A stretch of DNA of 64,000 nucleotides from Nocardia africana NBRC 100379 (lineage in GTDB: Bacteria; Actinomycetota; Actinomycetes; Mycobacteriales; Mycobacteriaceae). A model generated the notes under the pieces. The model was not told the origin of the DNA, made no database searches, and saw only the letters and a program-made list of their open reading frames with translations. Where the stretch lies: NCBI RefSeq assembly GCF_001612635.1, contig NZ_BDAV01000007.1, positions 124,001-188,000 on the forward strand, given 5' to 3'. Position 1 is the stretch's first letter, and the number at the start of each line of letters is the position of its first letter. Below are positions 40,973-52,027 of the stretch, piece by piece. A program made the position numbers and the translations under genes.

Positions 40973-42217
40973 ATGTCCGAACCGGTGGCACGCGAGCGCA
41001 GCGCGCACGAGTCCGAGCCGGAGGAGGCCGCCGCACCGCGTCTGCTGGACTGGATCCGCATGGCCGTACTCGCGGCCGGAATACTATGCGTACTGACCGG
41101 ATGGCTGCCGCGTGCCGACGCCGAGGCGAATATGCGCCGGATCGGACCGCTGCTGTTGTTTCTCGGCAGCGTGATCGTGCTGGCCCACCTGGCCCGGCGC
41201 GCACAGGTTTTCGACGTCATCGCCCATCGGATCGCGATCGCCGGGCGGGGACACTATCCGGCGCTGTTCGTGCTCTGCGTCGGTTTCGCGGCCGTGACGA
41301 CGATGGTGCTCAACCTCGACACCACCGCGGTCCTGCTGACACCGGTCATGCTGGCCCTGGCCGGACCCGCGCGCATTCCGCCGCTGCCGCTGGCCATGAC
41401 CACGTTGTGGCTGGCCAATACCGCGAGCCTGCTGCTCCCCGTGTCCAACCTCACCAATCTGCTCGCCGCCGACCGGATCGGCCTCGATGCCACCGGTTTC
41501 GCGGCCAGAATGTGGCTGCCCCAACTGATCTCGCTCATCGCGACCATGGCGGCGCTGTGGATCTGGTACTGGCGACGCGGCCGCCGCGGCACCGATCGCT
41601 ACATGGCGCCGGCTCCGATCCGGCTGCGCAACACCCGGGATCGGGCGCTGTTCGCTACGGCCGGGGGTGCCTGCGCGCTGTTCGTCCTGGCGATTCCCTT
41701 CGTCGGCGACCACATCGGCTACGCCGCACTCGCCGCGGCGATCCTCGCGATCGCCGGATGCGCCGTATTCGACCGCGGCGCGCTGCGGCCGTCGCTGATC
41801 CCGTGGCAGCTGCTGATCTTCGTGATCGGACTGTTCCTGGTCATCCCGACCCTGGGGCGTTACGGCCTCTCGGATCTGATGGCGGCGCTCATCGGCACCG
41901 ATTCCGGTACGGCCGGGGCCTATCGCGCGGCCGGTGCGGGTCTCGGCCTGTCGAATATCGTCAACAACCTGCCCGCCTACACCGCCGGTGAGGCGGTGAT
42001 ACCGCCCGAGCACCGAAACCAGTTGCTGTCGTTGCTGATCGGCACGAATGTGGGAGCGATAGCCACCCCGTGGGCCTCGCTGGCCACGCTGCTGTGCCTG
42101 GAGTTCTGCCGCTCGCACGCGGTCCGGGTGCCGCCGGTGCGGTTCGTCTGCACCGGGCTGGCGCTCGCGGTGGTCGCGACCGCGGGTGCCGTGGGCGGCG
42201 TTCTGCTCATGGGCTGA
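40973..42217 (+). CDS. ArsB/CitM (ion transporter superfamily) anion permease
   Basis: Membrane protein of 414 residues with a hydrophilic N-terminus of about 25 residues and about eleven helices. The inverted-repeat hairpins of the superfamily are visible as VLNLDTTAVLLTPVMLALA and GLSNIVNNLPAYTAGEAVIP, the second with the NNLPAY motif. NTASLLLPVSNLTNLLAAD and IGTNVGAIATPWASLATLL follow the pattern of ArsB and related anion carriers. Arsenite or organic or inorganic anions are candidate substrates. No ars regulator or reductase is adjacent. The start at 40973 is set by homology and by GATGAT 6 nt upstream. The 3' end overlaps the convergent tetR by 11 bp. Confidence 0.8.
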   Translation: MSEPVARERSAHESEPEEAAAPRLLDWIRMAVLAAGILCVLTGWLPRADAEANMRRIGPLLLFLGSVIVLAHLARRAQVFDVIAHRIAIAGRGHYPALFVLCVGFAAVTTMVLNLDTTAVLLTPVMLALAGPARIPPLPLAMTTLWLANTASLLLPVSNLTNLLAADRIGLDATGFAARMWLPQLISLIATMAALWIWYWRRGRRGTDRYMAPAPIRLRNTRDRALFATAGGACALFVLAIPFVGDHIGYAALAAAILAIAGCAVFDRGALRPSLIPWQLLIFVIGLFLVIPTLGRYGLSDLMAALIGTDSGTAGAYRAAGAGLGLSNIVNNLPAYTAGEAVIPPEHRNQLLSLLIGTNVGAIATPWASLATLLCLEFCRSHAVRVPPVRFVCTGLALAVVATAGAVGGVLLMG

Positions 42218-42779
42218 CCACGGCGAGCACCACCTGCCGCACGGCCGCTCGCAATCTCTCGCTCTCGCCCTCGCGCACCGCCGCGAGGGCGTAATCGCTG
42301 CCCAGCATGCCGAACAGCAGGTGGCCGACCGCCTCGGCGTCGAGGTCCGGACGCGCCTCGGTCAGCAGCTTCGTGATGTGCTCGGCCCAGGTGGCATGGA
42401 ATTCGGACGTGCGCGGATGCGGGGGCACACTGCGGTAGGCCGCGACCATCAGTTCGACGTTGTCGGCGACCATCGTGGCCATCGCATCGAAGAAGGCGAG
42501 CAGCCGCTCCCCCGCCGGCGCGCCCGGGCCCAGCGGCGGCGGGCCGTCGGCGATCGCCGCCCGTAGTGTTTCGGCCGGTTCGGCGACCATCGCGTGCAAC
42601 AGTCCCGCGCGCGAGCCGAAACGATGAAACACCGTGCCCTTGCCGACTCCCGCCGCGGCGGCCACCCGGTCCATGGTCACCGCCTCGGCCCCACCCTCGG
42701 CCAGCAGCGCCCGAGTCGCATCGAGGATCGCGCGACGGTTGCGCGCCGCATCGGCTCGTTCTCTGCGCTGCTGCGCCAC
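42207..42779 (-). CDS. TetR/AcrR-family transcriptional regulator
   Basis: Repressor of 190 residues. The helix-turn-helix is in residues 8-55 (ILDATRALLAEGGAEAVTMD then RVAAAAGVGKGTVFHRFGS). A C-terminal ligand domain of the SCO1712-like type follows. GTG 42779 has GGAG 6 nt upstream. A longer frame to ATG 42821 would run into the operator, so the shorter start is preferred. It is divergent from a quinone-oxidoreductase-like gene with a large inverted repeat in between, so it very likely represses that gene. The ligand is unknown. Confidence 0.87.
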   Translation of the reverse strand: MAQQRRERADAARNRRAILDATRALLAEGGAEAVTMDRVAAAAGVGKGTVFHRFGSRAGLLHAMVAEPAETLRAAIADGPPPLGPGAPAGERLLAFFDAMATMVADNVELMVAAYRSVPPHPRTSEFHATWAEHITKLLTEARPDLDAEAVGHLLFGMLGSDYALAAVREGESERLRAAVRQVVLAVVSP

Positions 42780-42802
42780 TGTGTACTCCAGTTCCGTTGA
42801 CA

Positions 42803-42859
42803 AACTTGACCGACGGTCCATATTCTTCCTGACGAAATATCTGGACCGTTAGTCAAGTT
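42803..42859. promoter_or_regulatory. Large inverted repeat between tetR and the oxidoreductase gene
   Basis: Arms AACTTGACCGACGGTCCA (42803-42820) and TGGACCGTTAGTCAAGTT (42842-42859), identical as inverted copies at 16 of 18 positions, with a 21-bp A+T-rich spacer holding the likely promoter elements. It may be two operators, since each arm contains a GACC(G)-type near-palindrome of its own. Confidence 0.6.
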
Positions 42860-42870
42860 ATGAGGTCGAT

Positions 42871-43848
42871 ATGCAGGCAATCGTAATGACCGAGGTCGGC
42901 GGACCGGAGGTCCTCGTCGCGCGCGACGTGGACGAGCCCAGCCCCCAGCCCGGCGAGGTGCTGATCCGGGTGGAGGCGGTCCCGGTGCTGTATCCGGAGA
43001 CGATGTTGCGTTCGGGCATGTTCCCGACACCGACGCCGACCCCGGCGGTCTTCGGGACCCAGGCGGTCGGCGTCGTCACCGCCGTCGCCGACGACGTCGA
43101 CCCGGAATGGAAAGGGCAACGGGTCCTGGTGGCGCGCAACGACTTCGGCAGTTACGCCGAATGGATGTGCGCCCCCGCCGACTCCGCGGTCCGCATCCCG
43201 GACGGACTGGCCGGCGATGCCGCCGCGGCGGTCGCGATGAGCGGATCGGTGGCCCTCGCCCTGCTGGAGGCCGCGGCACTCACCGGCACCGAAACCGTGC
43301 TGATCGAGGCCGCGGCCACCGGCATCGGCGGTTACCTCACCCAGTTGGCGGCCCGATCCGGCGCCGCGCACATCATCGCCACCGCCGGCGGGGCGGCCAA
43401 AACCGAGCGTGCCCGTGAACTCGGCGCGCACACCGTCGTCGACCACCGCGATCCGGACTGGCCACGGCACCTCGGCGAACGCCTCGGAAACACCACTGTC
43501 GACGTGGTATTCGACTCGATCGGCGGCGAGAGCGCCGCGGCCGTCCTCGATCTCATGACCCCGCTGCGGGGCCGGATGCTCGGCTACGGCTGGCTGTCCG
43601 GAGCCCCCGCTCAGGTCACGACCATGGATCTGATCATGCGCGGGCTCACCTTCACCGGATGCTCCGGACCGCAGTGGCTGGCCGGGGTGGCGGCGAAGCG
43701 GGCGGCGGCATTCGAACTCGCCGCCGCCGGTGACCTCACCGTGCTGATCGACAGCGTGCTACCGCTGGCGGATGCGGCCGAGGCCCATCGACGGGTCGAC
43801 GAACGCACGACCTTCGGCACGATCGTTCTGCGACCCGAGACGGCCTGA
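42871..43848 (+). CDS. Zinc-type alcohol dehydrogenase / quinone oxidoreductase family protein
   Basis: Medium-chain reductase of 325 residues. The N-terminal GroES-like domain has EPSPQPGEVLIRVEAVPV and no zinc-binding Cys/His set, so it belongs to the quinone oxidoreductase branch. The Rossmann part has LIEAAATGIGGYLTQLAARS, a variant of the usual AAxGGVG loop, and HTVVDHRDPDW. Expected to reduce quinones or enones using NADPH. The ATG has GAGG 6 nt upstream. Controlled by the divergent TetR through the repeat at 42803-42859 (inference). Confidence 0.87.
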   Translation: MQAIVMTEVGGPEVLVARDVDEPSPQPGEVLIRVEAVPVLYPETMLRSGMFPTPTPTPAVFGTQAVGVVTAVADDVDPEWKGQRVLVARNDFGSYAEWMCAPADSAVRIPDGLAGDAAAAVAMSGSVALALLEAAALTGTETVLIEAAATGIGGYLTQLAARSGAAHIIATAGGAAKTERARELGAHTVVDHRDPDWPRHLGERLGNTTVDVVFDSIGGESAAAVLDLMTPLRGRMLGYGWLSGAPAQVTTMDLIMRGLTFTGCSGPQWLAGVAAKRAAAFELAAAGDLTVLIDSVLPLADAAEAHRRVDERTTFGTIVLRPETA

Positions 43849-43862
43849 GCCCGGGACCCGGC

Positions 43863-44420
43863 TCACTTCGGTTGCGCCAGACAGAATGTCGTCTGCGGAT
43901 CCGACAGCGTGATCACGCTGTCGGACTCCGGGCCGCACAGCGTCTCGTCGGAGTGACCGTCGATGCGCTGGGCGACACGGAAACTCGCCTCCGAGGAGGT
44001 GCAGTCGGCGTACTTGTAGCCACTGAGCGGCGAATCCGCGTAGCACAGCCCGGCTTTGAAATTCGGCGCCAGGCACAGATAGGCCAGTGTGCCGCCGTTG
44101 AGGGTTTCCTCGTACGAGGTGAAATCGGCGCCGCAATCGACCTTGTCGTTGTGTACTTGCGCGACCTTGTAGACGGCCTTGTCGGAGGTGCAGGCGACCG
44201 GTTCGGTGTCGGAATCGACGGCCGAGGCGTTGATCACGTTGATGCAGTCGCCCACCTTCGCCCGGGCGGTATCGGATTTGTTGCGATCTTTGGCAACCTG
44301 AACACCCTTGTCGACACCCTTTTCCACCGCCGAGCACCCGGTCGTGGCCAGGGTCGCCGCCGCGACGATCGCCGGGGCGAGACGCAGCGCCGTCCGCGCT
44401 GTCGCCGAAATGAACCGCAT
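43863..44420 (-). CDS. LppU-like lipoprotein
   Basis: Exported lipoprotein of 185 residues. The signal peptide ends at lipobox LATTGC near residue 29. The mature part has a conserved set of cysteines (GDCINV, PVACTSD, KVDCGADF, YLCLAPN, GLCYADS, YADCTSSE, TLCGPESD, TTFCLAQ) arranged as in the LppU/SCO3897 family, probably paired in disulfides outside the membrane. Function unknown. ATG 44420 has AAGGTGG 5 nt upstream. GTG 44429 lies in that ribosome binding site and is unlikely. Confidence 0.8.
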   Translation of the reverse strand: MRFISATARTALRLAPAIVAAATLATTGCSAVEKGVDKGVQVAKDRNKSDTARAKVGDCINVINASAVDSDTEPVACTSDKAVYKVAQVHNDKVDCGADFTSYEETLNGGTLAYLCLAPNFKAGLCYADSPLSGYKYADCTSSEASFRVAQRIDGHSDETLCGPESDSVITLSDPQTTFCLAQPK

Positions 44421-44531
44421 CCGTTCCACCTTTTCTAGGTCAAGTGACCGGAACAGTATGCGGGCCCGGCGGGCGTCCGGGGAATTTAGCAGGTTTGTCC
44501 GAATTCGACGGGCGTGTGTCGCGAACGCGAC

Positions 44532-44789
44532 TCAGCCCGTGATCTCCCATTCGTGGATCGTCAGCTCCGAGGCGCCGGTGGTGTGAATGGGATCGGTGAA
44601 CACCAATTCCCGTGCGGCCGAGAGGTCTTCGGCCAGGACCAGATATGCGCCGCCGCTGCCGTCGGTGAAGCGGCCGGTGCAGTCCAGCTGCCCTCGTGCG
44701 CGCACGCCGTCCAGCCATTCGCGGTGCGGTTCGATGACCGCGTCGGACCAGGCCGGGGTGCGCATCGCGAGAACGAGATATTTGATCAT
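44532..44789 (-). CDS. YciI-like protein
   Basis: Small protein of 85 residues of the YCII domain: [12 protein letters not shown], then EPHREWLDGVRARGQLDC with the conserved His and an Asp near the middle, and ELTIHEWEITG at the end. Members may be small enzymes with a His-Asp pair, or subunits of other proteins. Role unknown. Its ATG overlaps the nusB TGA by one base, so translation is coupled to nusB. The pairing with nusB is not one I know from the conserved cluster. Confidence 0.78.
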   Translation of the reverse strand: MIKYLVLAMRTPAWSDAVIEPHREWLDGVRARGQLDCTGRFTDGSGGAYLVLAEDLSAARELVFTDPIHTTGASELTIHEWEITG

Positions 44790-45298
44790 CACGCCCCGGT
44801 GTCGCGGCGGGTCGCGGCCGCGGCGGCGCGCACCTGGTCGGCCAGTGACACGATACGGCCGAGGACGCCGTTGACGAACGCGGGCGAATCGTCGGTCGAC
44901 AGTTCCTTCGCCAGCTCGACGGCCTCGTCGACGGCCACCACGGGCGGAACATCGTTGGCGTGGAACAACTCCCACACCGCCACCCGCAGAATGGCGCGGT
45001 CCACCGCGGGCAGCCGGGCCAGGGTCCAGTCCTGCAGATAGGACTCGATGGTGCCGTCGACGCGATCCAGATCGTCGGCGACGCCTTCGACCAGGGTGCG
45101 GGTGTAGGGATTCACCGGGGCGACCTGTTCGTCGCGACCGGCCAGGTCCAAGCGCTCCGCGACCAGGTCGGCCGGGTCGATGTCGCGCGCCTCGGCCTCG
45201 AAGAGCAGATCCACGGCCCGCCGGCGGGCCTTGTGCCGGGCGCCGAGTTTCTTGTGGGTGGACTTCTTGTCCACGGGCTGATCAGCCACGATCACCAT
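44789..45298 (-). CDS. nusB: Transcription antitermination factor NusB
   Basis: Helical RNA-binding protein that with NusE binds boxA in rRNA leaders and keeps RNA polymerase processive. It has 169 residues. [20 protein letters not shown] at the N-terminus, [16 protein letters not shown] and [20 protein letters not shown] are diagnostic. ATG 45298 is used. The in-frame GTG 45289 (ADQPVDKK) is also possible, and neither has a strong ribosome binding site. Follows efp, as in the efp-nusB pair of mycobacteria. Confidence 0.95.
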   Translation of the reverse strand: MVIVADQPVDKKSTHKKLGARHKARRRAVDLLFEAEARDIDPADLVAERLDLAGRDEQVAPVNPYTRTLVEGVADDLDRVDGTIESYLQDWTLARLPAVDRAILRVAVWELFHANDVPPVVAVDEAVELAKELSTDDSPAFVNGVLGRIVSLADQVRAAAAATRRDTGA

Positions 45299-45396
45299 TA
45301 TCCCGTTCGCAGTGTCGACGGCGGCGCGAGCAGTACCGGAAGCCGATATGCGCGCGCCGCCCATGGTTCCGGCGCCGGGCCGGTGAAGCCGGAGGA

Positions 45397-45960
45397 TCAG
45401 GCGTTGACCCGGCCCAGATAGCCGCCGTCGCGCGAGTCGATCTTCAGCTTGTCGCCGACGTTGATGAACAGCGGCACCTGCACCTCGGCACCGGTCTCCA
45501 GCGTCGCGGGCTTGGTGCCGGCGCTGGAGCGGTCGCCCTGCAGGCCGGGCTCGGTGTGGGTGACCTCGAGTTCGACCGTGACCGGGAGCTCGACGTACAG
45601 CGGCGCGCCCTCGTGGGTGGCGACCTGCACGGTCATGTTCTCCAGCAGGAAGCCAGCGCCCTTGCCGATGGTCTGCTCGTCGATGCCGATCTGGTCGAAG
45701 GTCTCGCCGTCCATGAAGATGTAGTCCGACCCGTCGTGGTACAGGTAGGTCATATCCCGGCGGTCCACGGTGGCGGTCTCCACCTTCACGCCGGCGTTGA
45801 ACGTCTTGTCGACCACCTTGCCGGACAGCACGTTCTTCAGCTTGGTCCGCACGAACGCGGGACCTTTACCCGGCTTGACGTGCTGGAACTCGACGATCTG
45901 CTGGAGCTGACCGTCGATCTTCAGCACGAGGCCGTTCTTGAAGTCGCTGGTGTCCGCCAC
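45397..45960 (-). CDS. efp: Elongation factor P
   Basis: Relieves ribosome stalling at polyproline. It has 187 residues in three beta-barrel domains. The tip loop is [11 protein letters not shown], with the conserved Lys that is modified in some lineages. [19 protein letters not shown] and the C-terminal [16 protein letters not shown] are family signatures. GTG start with a purine-rich leader including AGGAG. Many proteins in this window are proline-rich, which fits a need for EF-P. Lies between pepQ and nusB. Confidence 0.96.
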   Translation of the reverse strand: MADTSDFKNGLVLKIDGQLQQIVEFQHVKPGKGPAFVRTKLKNVLSGKVVDKTFNAGVKVETATVDRRDMTYLYHDGSDYIFMDGETFDQIGIDEQTIGKGAGFLLENMTVQVATHEGAPLYVELPVTVELEVTHTEPGLQGDRSSAGTKPATLETGAEVQVPLFINVGDKLKIDSRDGGYLGRVNA

Positions 45961-46040
45961 TGTCCTCGGATCTCCTTGTTAGTACTGTTCGACGTTCTGT
46001 AGGCCGGGCCGTAAGGCCGGGCCCGGTGGGGCAGCCGGGG

Positions 46041-47177
46041 TCAGTCGACCACGGTGAGGTCTTTGGTGGTGTGAGTGAGCAACTCGGGACCCCCCGCACG
46101 AACCACGAGCGTGTCCTCGATGCGAACTCCGCCGCGGCCGGGGAAATACACACCTGGCTCGACGGTCACCGCCACGCCATCCAAAAGTGTACCGGTCGCG
46201 GTTTTGGCGACCGGAGGCGCTTCGTGGATCTGCAGTCCGACGCCGTGTCCGAGCCCGTGCACGAACAGGTCGCCATGGCCGGCGGACTCGATCACCGAGC
46301 GGGCCGCGGCATCGACCGCCGCACACGACACACCGGGCTTCAGCGCCTCACGGCCCGCTCGTTGTGCCTCGTATACGAGCTGATAGATCTCGCGCTGCCA
46401 CTCTGTCGGCTCGCCCAGCACCAGGGTGCGCGTCATATCCGAGTGGTAGCCGCCGACCACCGCGCCGAAATCTAGCTTCACGAAATCGCCCGCGGACAGC
46501 ACCGCGTCGGTCGGGCGATGATGGGGCACTGCGGAATTGGCGCCGGCGGCCACGATGGTCTCGAAGGCGATCGCGTCGGCGCCGTGCTCGAACATCAGCC
46601 ATTCCAGCTCGCGGGCGACCTGACGCTCGGTGCGGCCCGGGCGCAGCCCTCCTCGTTCGAGGAGGGTCGCCAGCGCGGCGTCGGCAGCCGCGCACGCCGC
46701 CCGCAGCTGCTCCACCTCGTAGTCGTCCTTGACCGTGCGCAGCTGTTCGACCAGACCGGGCGCGGGGACGAATTGGAGGCCACTGCCCTGCTCGACGAAG
46801 CCGCGGTGCTGGTCGACGGTCACGACGTGACTTTCGAAGCCGACGCGGCCGATCTGCCATTCCCCGGCCAGTTCGACCAATCGGCGCGCACTGGCGCGAG
46901 CGATCTCGGCGCGCACGTCGGGCACCTGTTCGCCGACCTGGGTCAGGTAGCGGCCGTCGGTGCAGATGACGGTCCGCTCCCCGTCCTCGCCCACCTGGCT
47001 GCCGTCCCACGAGTGCACGAGCAGGGCGGCGTTGGAGCCGGTGAAGCCGGTCAGGTACCGGATATTCACCAGATCGGTCACCAGCAGGGCATCGACCCCG
47101 TTCTCCACCAACAGGTCTCGCAACCCGGCCCGACGCGCCGCGTGGTCGGGACGCCGGGCACCGTCATCAGCAGACAT
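46041..47177 (-). CDS. pepQ: Xaa-Pro dipeptidase/aminopeptidase (M24)
   Basis: Dinuclear-metal peptidase that removes residues next to proline. It has 378 residues in the creatinase/prolidase fold. Metal ligands are the two Asp in KLDFGAVVGGYHSDMTRT, His in HGLGHGVGLQIHE and the two Glu in VEPGVYFPGRGGVRIED. ATG 47177 is supported by TAGCGT ending 7 nt upstream (leaderless type), and there is no Shine-Dalgarno sequence. The frame remains open to 47297. It sits next to efp, as in mycobacteria (pepQ-efp). Confidence 0.93.
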   Translation of the reverse strand: MSADDGARRPDHAARRAGLRDLLVENGVDALLVTDLVNIRYLTGFTGSNAALLVHSWDGSQVGEDGERTVICTDGRYLTQVGEQVPDVRAEIARASARRLVELAGEWQIGRVGFESHVVTVDQHRGFVEQGSGLQFVPAPGLVEQLRTVKDDYEVEQLRAACAAADAALATLLERGGLRPGRTERQVARELEWLMFEHGADAIAFETIVAAGANSAVPHHRPTDAVLSAGDFVKLDFGAVVGGYHSDMTRTLVLGEPTEWQREIYQLVYEAQRAGREALKPGVSCAAVDAAARSVIESAGHGDLFVHGLGHGVGLQIHEAPPVAKTATGTLLDGVAVTVEPGVYFPGRGGVRIEDTLVVRAGGPELLTHTTKDLTVVD

Positions 47178-47184
47178 GGCTGCC

Positions 47185-47190
47185 ACGCTA
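47185..47190 (-). promoter_or_regulatory. -10 hexamer of the pepQ-efp-nusB run
   Basis: TAGCGT on the minus strand ends 7 nt before the pepQ ATG. No strong -35. Supports the chosen pepQ start and a leaderless mRNA. Confidence 0.45.
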
Positions 47191-47350
47191 CCGCTGTCGT
47201 ATTGCGACGCCGTCACGCCGTCACCCGCGACCCACGCCGCGACCGGCGGCGAGCGGGTGTTACCCATCGCGTGTTCACAACTGTTGCGGTTGTCCACATT
47301 TCGGATTCGCGGGCCCGGGCCGCCCCTCGGCGCGAGCGAGGATGAGTGCC

Positions 47351-47824
47351 ATGACCACCACCGCCTACCTCGCGCTGATCGTCTGGTGCGTTGCGCTCAG
47401 CGCGCTCGACATCCGGACCGGGCGACTGCCCGACGTGCTCACCCTGCCGGGTGCGGCGGTGATGCCGATGCTGGCGGCATCGACCGGCCGCGCGGCTGTC
47501 GCGATCGCCGGCGCGCTGCTGCTCGCCGTGCCGTATCTGCTGGTGCACCTCATCGAGCCGGCGGCGTGCGGGGCCGGAGATGTGAAATTGGCGCTCGGCA
47601 CCGGCGCGGCCGCGGCGCTGGGCGGGCCGTCGTGCTGGGTGTCGGCGGCGATCGGCGCACCCCTGCTGACCGCGTCGGCCGGAGTCGGTGCGCTGGTCGC
47701 GGCACGGGCCGCCGCGGCAGGAGGTTCGGATCGTCGTCGCGGTGTCTCGGGTGCCCCGATCACGCTGCCACACGGGCCCGCGATGTGCCTGGCTACCGTT
47801 GCGGCACTGTGGCCCACGGTATAG
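47351..47824 (+). CDS. Prepilin peptidase-like A24 protease
   Basis: Membrane protein of 157 residues with about five helices. The two aspartates of the A24 family are visible: the first in ALDIRTGRLPD after the first helix and the second in CGAGDVKLALG. It is a short form without the N-terminal methylase domain, as in actinobacterial Flp/Tad pili systems. M. tuberculosis has a similar gene (Rv2551c) near aroE. No pilin genes lie in the window, so its substrate is elsewhere. ATG 47351 has GAGG upstream. ATG 47342 is nine bases earlier and also possible. Confidence 0.8.
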   Translation: MTTTAYLALIVWCVALSALDIRTGRLPDVLTLPGAAVMPMLAASTGRAAVAIAGALLLAVPYLLVHLIEPAACGAGDVKLALGTGAAAALGGPSCWVSAAIGAPLLTASAGVGALVAARAAAAGGSDRRRGVSGAPITLPHGPAMCLATVAALWPTV

Positions 47825-47877
47825 CCGCGCGGACACCGATGTCCGGGGAACCGTTGTGACGTGGAAAGATGGAGGTC

Positions 47878-49089
47878 GTGTTGCGCTGGATTACTGCTGG
47901 TGAGTCTCATGGTCCCGCCCTTGTCGCCATCGTCGAGGGGATGGTGGCCGGTGTCGAGGTGACCTCGGCCGATATCGCCGCCCAACTGGCGCGGCGACGA
48001 CTGGGCTACGGCCGCGGCGCGCGAATGAAGTTCGAGGCCGACAAGGTCACCGTGATCGGCGGTATCCGCCACGGGCGCACCATGGGCGGCCCCGTCGCGA
48101 TCGAGATCGCCAATTCCGAATGGCCGAAGTGGACCGAGGTCATGGCCGCCGACCCCGTCGACGAGGCCGAACTGGCCGAACTGGCCCGCAACGCCCCGCT
48201 GACGCGCCCCCGTCCCGGCCACGCCGATTACTCGGGGATGCTCAAATACGGCTTCGACGACGCCCGCAACGTGCTCGAACGGGCCAGCGCCCGCGAAACC
48301 GCCGCCCGCGTCGCCGCGGGCACGGTGGCACGGCAGTTCCTGCGCCAGGCCCTCGGCGTCGAGGTCGTCTCCCATGTGGTCTCGATCGGCACCGCGGCGG
48401 CGCGCCCGGGTTTCGTGCCCACCGCCGACGATCTCGAGGCCGTGGATGCCAGCCCGGTCCGCGCATTCGATCCCGAGGCCGAAGCCGCGATGATCGCCGA
48501 GATCGAGGCCGCCAAGAAGGACGGCGACACCCTCGGCGGCGTCGTCGAGGTCGTGGTCACCGGCCTGCCGGTCGGCCTGGGATCGTTCGTCAGCGGTGAA
48601 CAGCGTCTGGATTCCCGCTTGGCCGGTGCCCTGATGGGGATTCAGGCCATCAAGGGTGTCGAGGTCGGCGACGGATTCGAGACCGCGCGGCGTCGCGGCA
48701 GCGCCGCCCACGACGAAATGCGGCCCGGCCCCGACGGGGTGCTGCGTTCCACCAACCGCGCGGGCGGCCTGGAGGGCGGCATGACCAACGGCGAAGCCCT
48801 GCGTGTGCGCGCGGCGATGAAGCCCATCTCCACCGTTCCGCGCGCGCTGTCCACCGTGGATATGGCCACCGGCGACGAGGCGGTCGCCATCCATCAGCGC
48901 TCCGACGTCTGCGCGGTGCCCGCCGCCGGTGTGGTCGCCGAGGCCATGGTCGCGCTCGTGGTCGCACAGGCGGTGCTGGAGAAGTTCGGCGGTGATTCCC
49001 TCGCCGAGACCGTCGACAATCTCACGACGTACCAGAAGCGTATCCAGACCCGCCCGCACATCCCGGGCGTCGTGGCGTCGGAGGCATGA
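47878..49089 (+). CDS. aroC: Chorismate synthase
   Basis: Last step of the shikimate pathway, needing reduced FMN. It has 403 residues. [20 protein letters not shown] at the start, the FMN and substrate motifs [12 protein letters not shown] and [30 protein letters not shown] and [10 protein letters not shown] are all present. GTG 47878 is chosen because it gives the conserved N-terminus and follows GGAGG. ATG 47869 overlaps the ribosome binding site. It heads aroC-aroK-aroB. Confidence 0.97.
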   Translation: MLRWITAGESHGPALVAIVEGMVAGVEVTSADIAAQLARRRLGYGRGARMKFEADKVTVIGGIRHGRTMGGPVAIEIANSEWPKWTEVMAADPVDEAELAELARNAPLTRPRPGHADYSGMLKYGFDDARNVLERASARETAARVAAGTVARQFLRQALGVEVVSHVVSIGTAAARPGFVPTADDLEAVDASPVRAFDPEAEAAMIAEIEAAKKDGDTLGGVVEVVVTGLPVGLGSFVSGEQRLDSRLAGALMGIQAIKGVEVGDGFETARRRGSAAHDEMRPGPDGVLRSTNRAGGLEGGMTNGEALRVRAAMKPISTVPRALSTVDMATGDEAVAIHQRSDVCAVPAAGVVAEAMVALVVAQAVLEKFGGDSLAETVDNLTTYQKRIQTRPHIPGVVASEA

Positions 49090-49142
49090 ATGGCTGATCC
49101 CGCGCGCGGCACCGCCCGGGTCCGGCGCCCGGGACAGCCGTC

Positions 49143-49146
<4 letters not shown>
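49090..49146 (+). CDS. Possible 18-residue coupling peptide between aroC and aroK
   Basis: ATG directly after the aroC TGA (TGAATG) and a TGA that overlaps the aroK GTG (GTGA). The peptide ([18 protein letters not shown]) has no recognisable feature. Like the frame between pyrB and pyrC, it exactly fills the gap, so it could carry ribosomes into aroK. Could be chance at this length. Confidence 0.3.
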
Positions 49147-51445
<2,299 letters not shown>

Positions 51446-51454
51446 CACACGAAA

Positions 51455-51487
51455 ATCCGGGCCGCGGACAGGATCCGCGGCCCGGAT
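51455..51487. terminator. Bidirectional terminator between aroB and the B-4DMT gene
   Basis: Perfect 14-bp arms ATCCGGGCCGCGGA (51455-51468) and TCCGCGGCCCGGAT (51474-51487) with a 5-nt loop. On the minus strand it is followed by TTTTC, so it is a canonical intrinsic terminator for the minus-strand gene and probably also stops aroB transcripts. Confidence 0.8.
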
Positions 51488-51505
51488 GAGCCGATCATTC
51501 GGCGA

Positions 51506-51979
51506 TCAGGCCGGGGAGGCCGCCGCCGGAGGTGCCGAGGAGTCGCGTTTGCGCTGATCCCGGCCCACCAGGAGACGGCCGATCGCCACACCGACCATCG
51601 CCGGAATGAAGATCATCAGCACGATGAACGAGGCGCCGGCGGTCAGTTCGAACAGCAGACCGTTGTCGCCCAGATCGAACTTCGGCACGAAATCCAGCAG
51701 CCACGCCACCAGCCCGCTGCCCACACCACCGACCACACCGGCCTTCAGCCAGCGCATGGTGAGGTCGGCACCGCCGCGCTCCGGGTCGGGATAGGCCCGC
51801 CGATCACTGCGACCGTCGATCAGCCCCCAGGCCACGCCCGCGACGACCAGCACGACCAAGCAGAGGATGCGCATCCACGAGCCGTTGGTCGGCCAGTAGA
51901 TCATGCCGAAACCCAGCAGGGTTCGCAGTACGACGGTCAGCGCACCGAGGACTATGGCGCGCAACACCCACGAATTCAT
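51506..51979 (-). CDS. Four-helix membrane protein (B-4DMT/Rv2536 type)
   Basis: Protein of 157 residues with four membrane helices (about residues 5-25, 35-55, 78-98, 108-133) and a charged tail with basic residues (GRDQRKRDSS). It matches the position and shape of Rv2536 of M. tuberculosis, which lies in the pepQ-aro region and is annotated as a conserved membrane protein of the B-4DMT transporter family. Substrate unknown. ATG 51979 has AAGGTG 6 nt upstream. GTG 51988 is in that ribosome binding site. Confidence 0.75.
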   Translation of the reverse strand: MNSWVLRAIVLGALTVVLRTLLGFGMIYWPTNGSWMRILCLVVLVVAGVAWGLIDGRSDRRAYPDPERGGADLTMRWLKAGVVGGVGSGLVAWLLDFVPKFDLGDNGLLFELTAGASFIVLMIFIPAMVGVAIGRLLVGRDQRKRDSSAPPAAASPA

Positions 51980-52027
51980 GTCGATCACCTTAGCCTGTGT
52001 TGTGACGTCATCGAATTGGAACCGGTT

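Noticed and set aside
42779..42821. Longer start (ATG 42821) for the tetR gene
   Set aside because: It lies inside the large inverted repeat and has no ribosome binding site, whereas GTG 42779 has GGAG at 6 nt.
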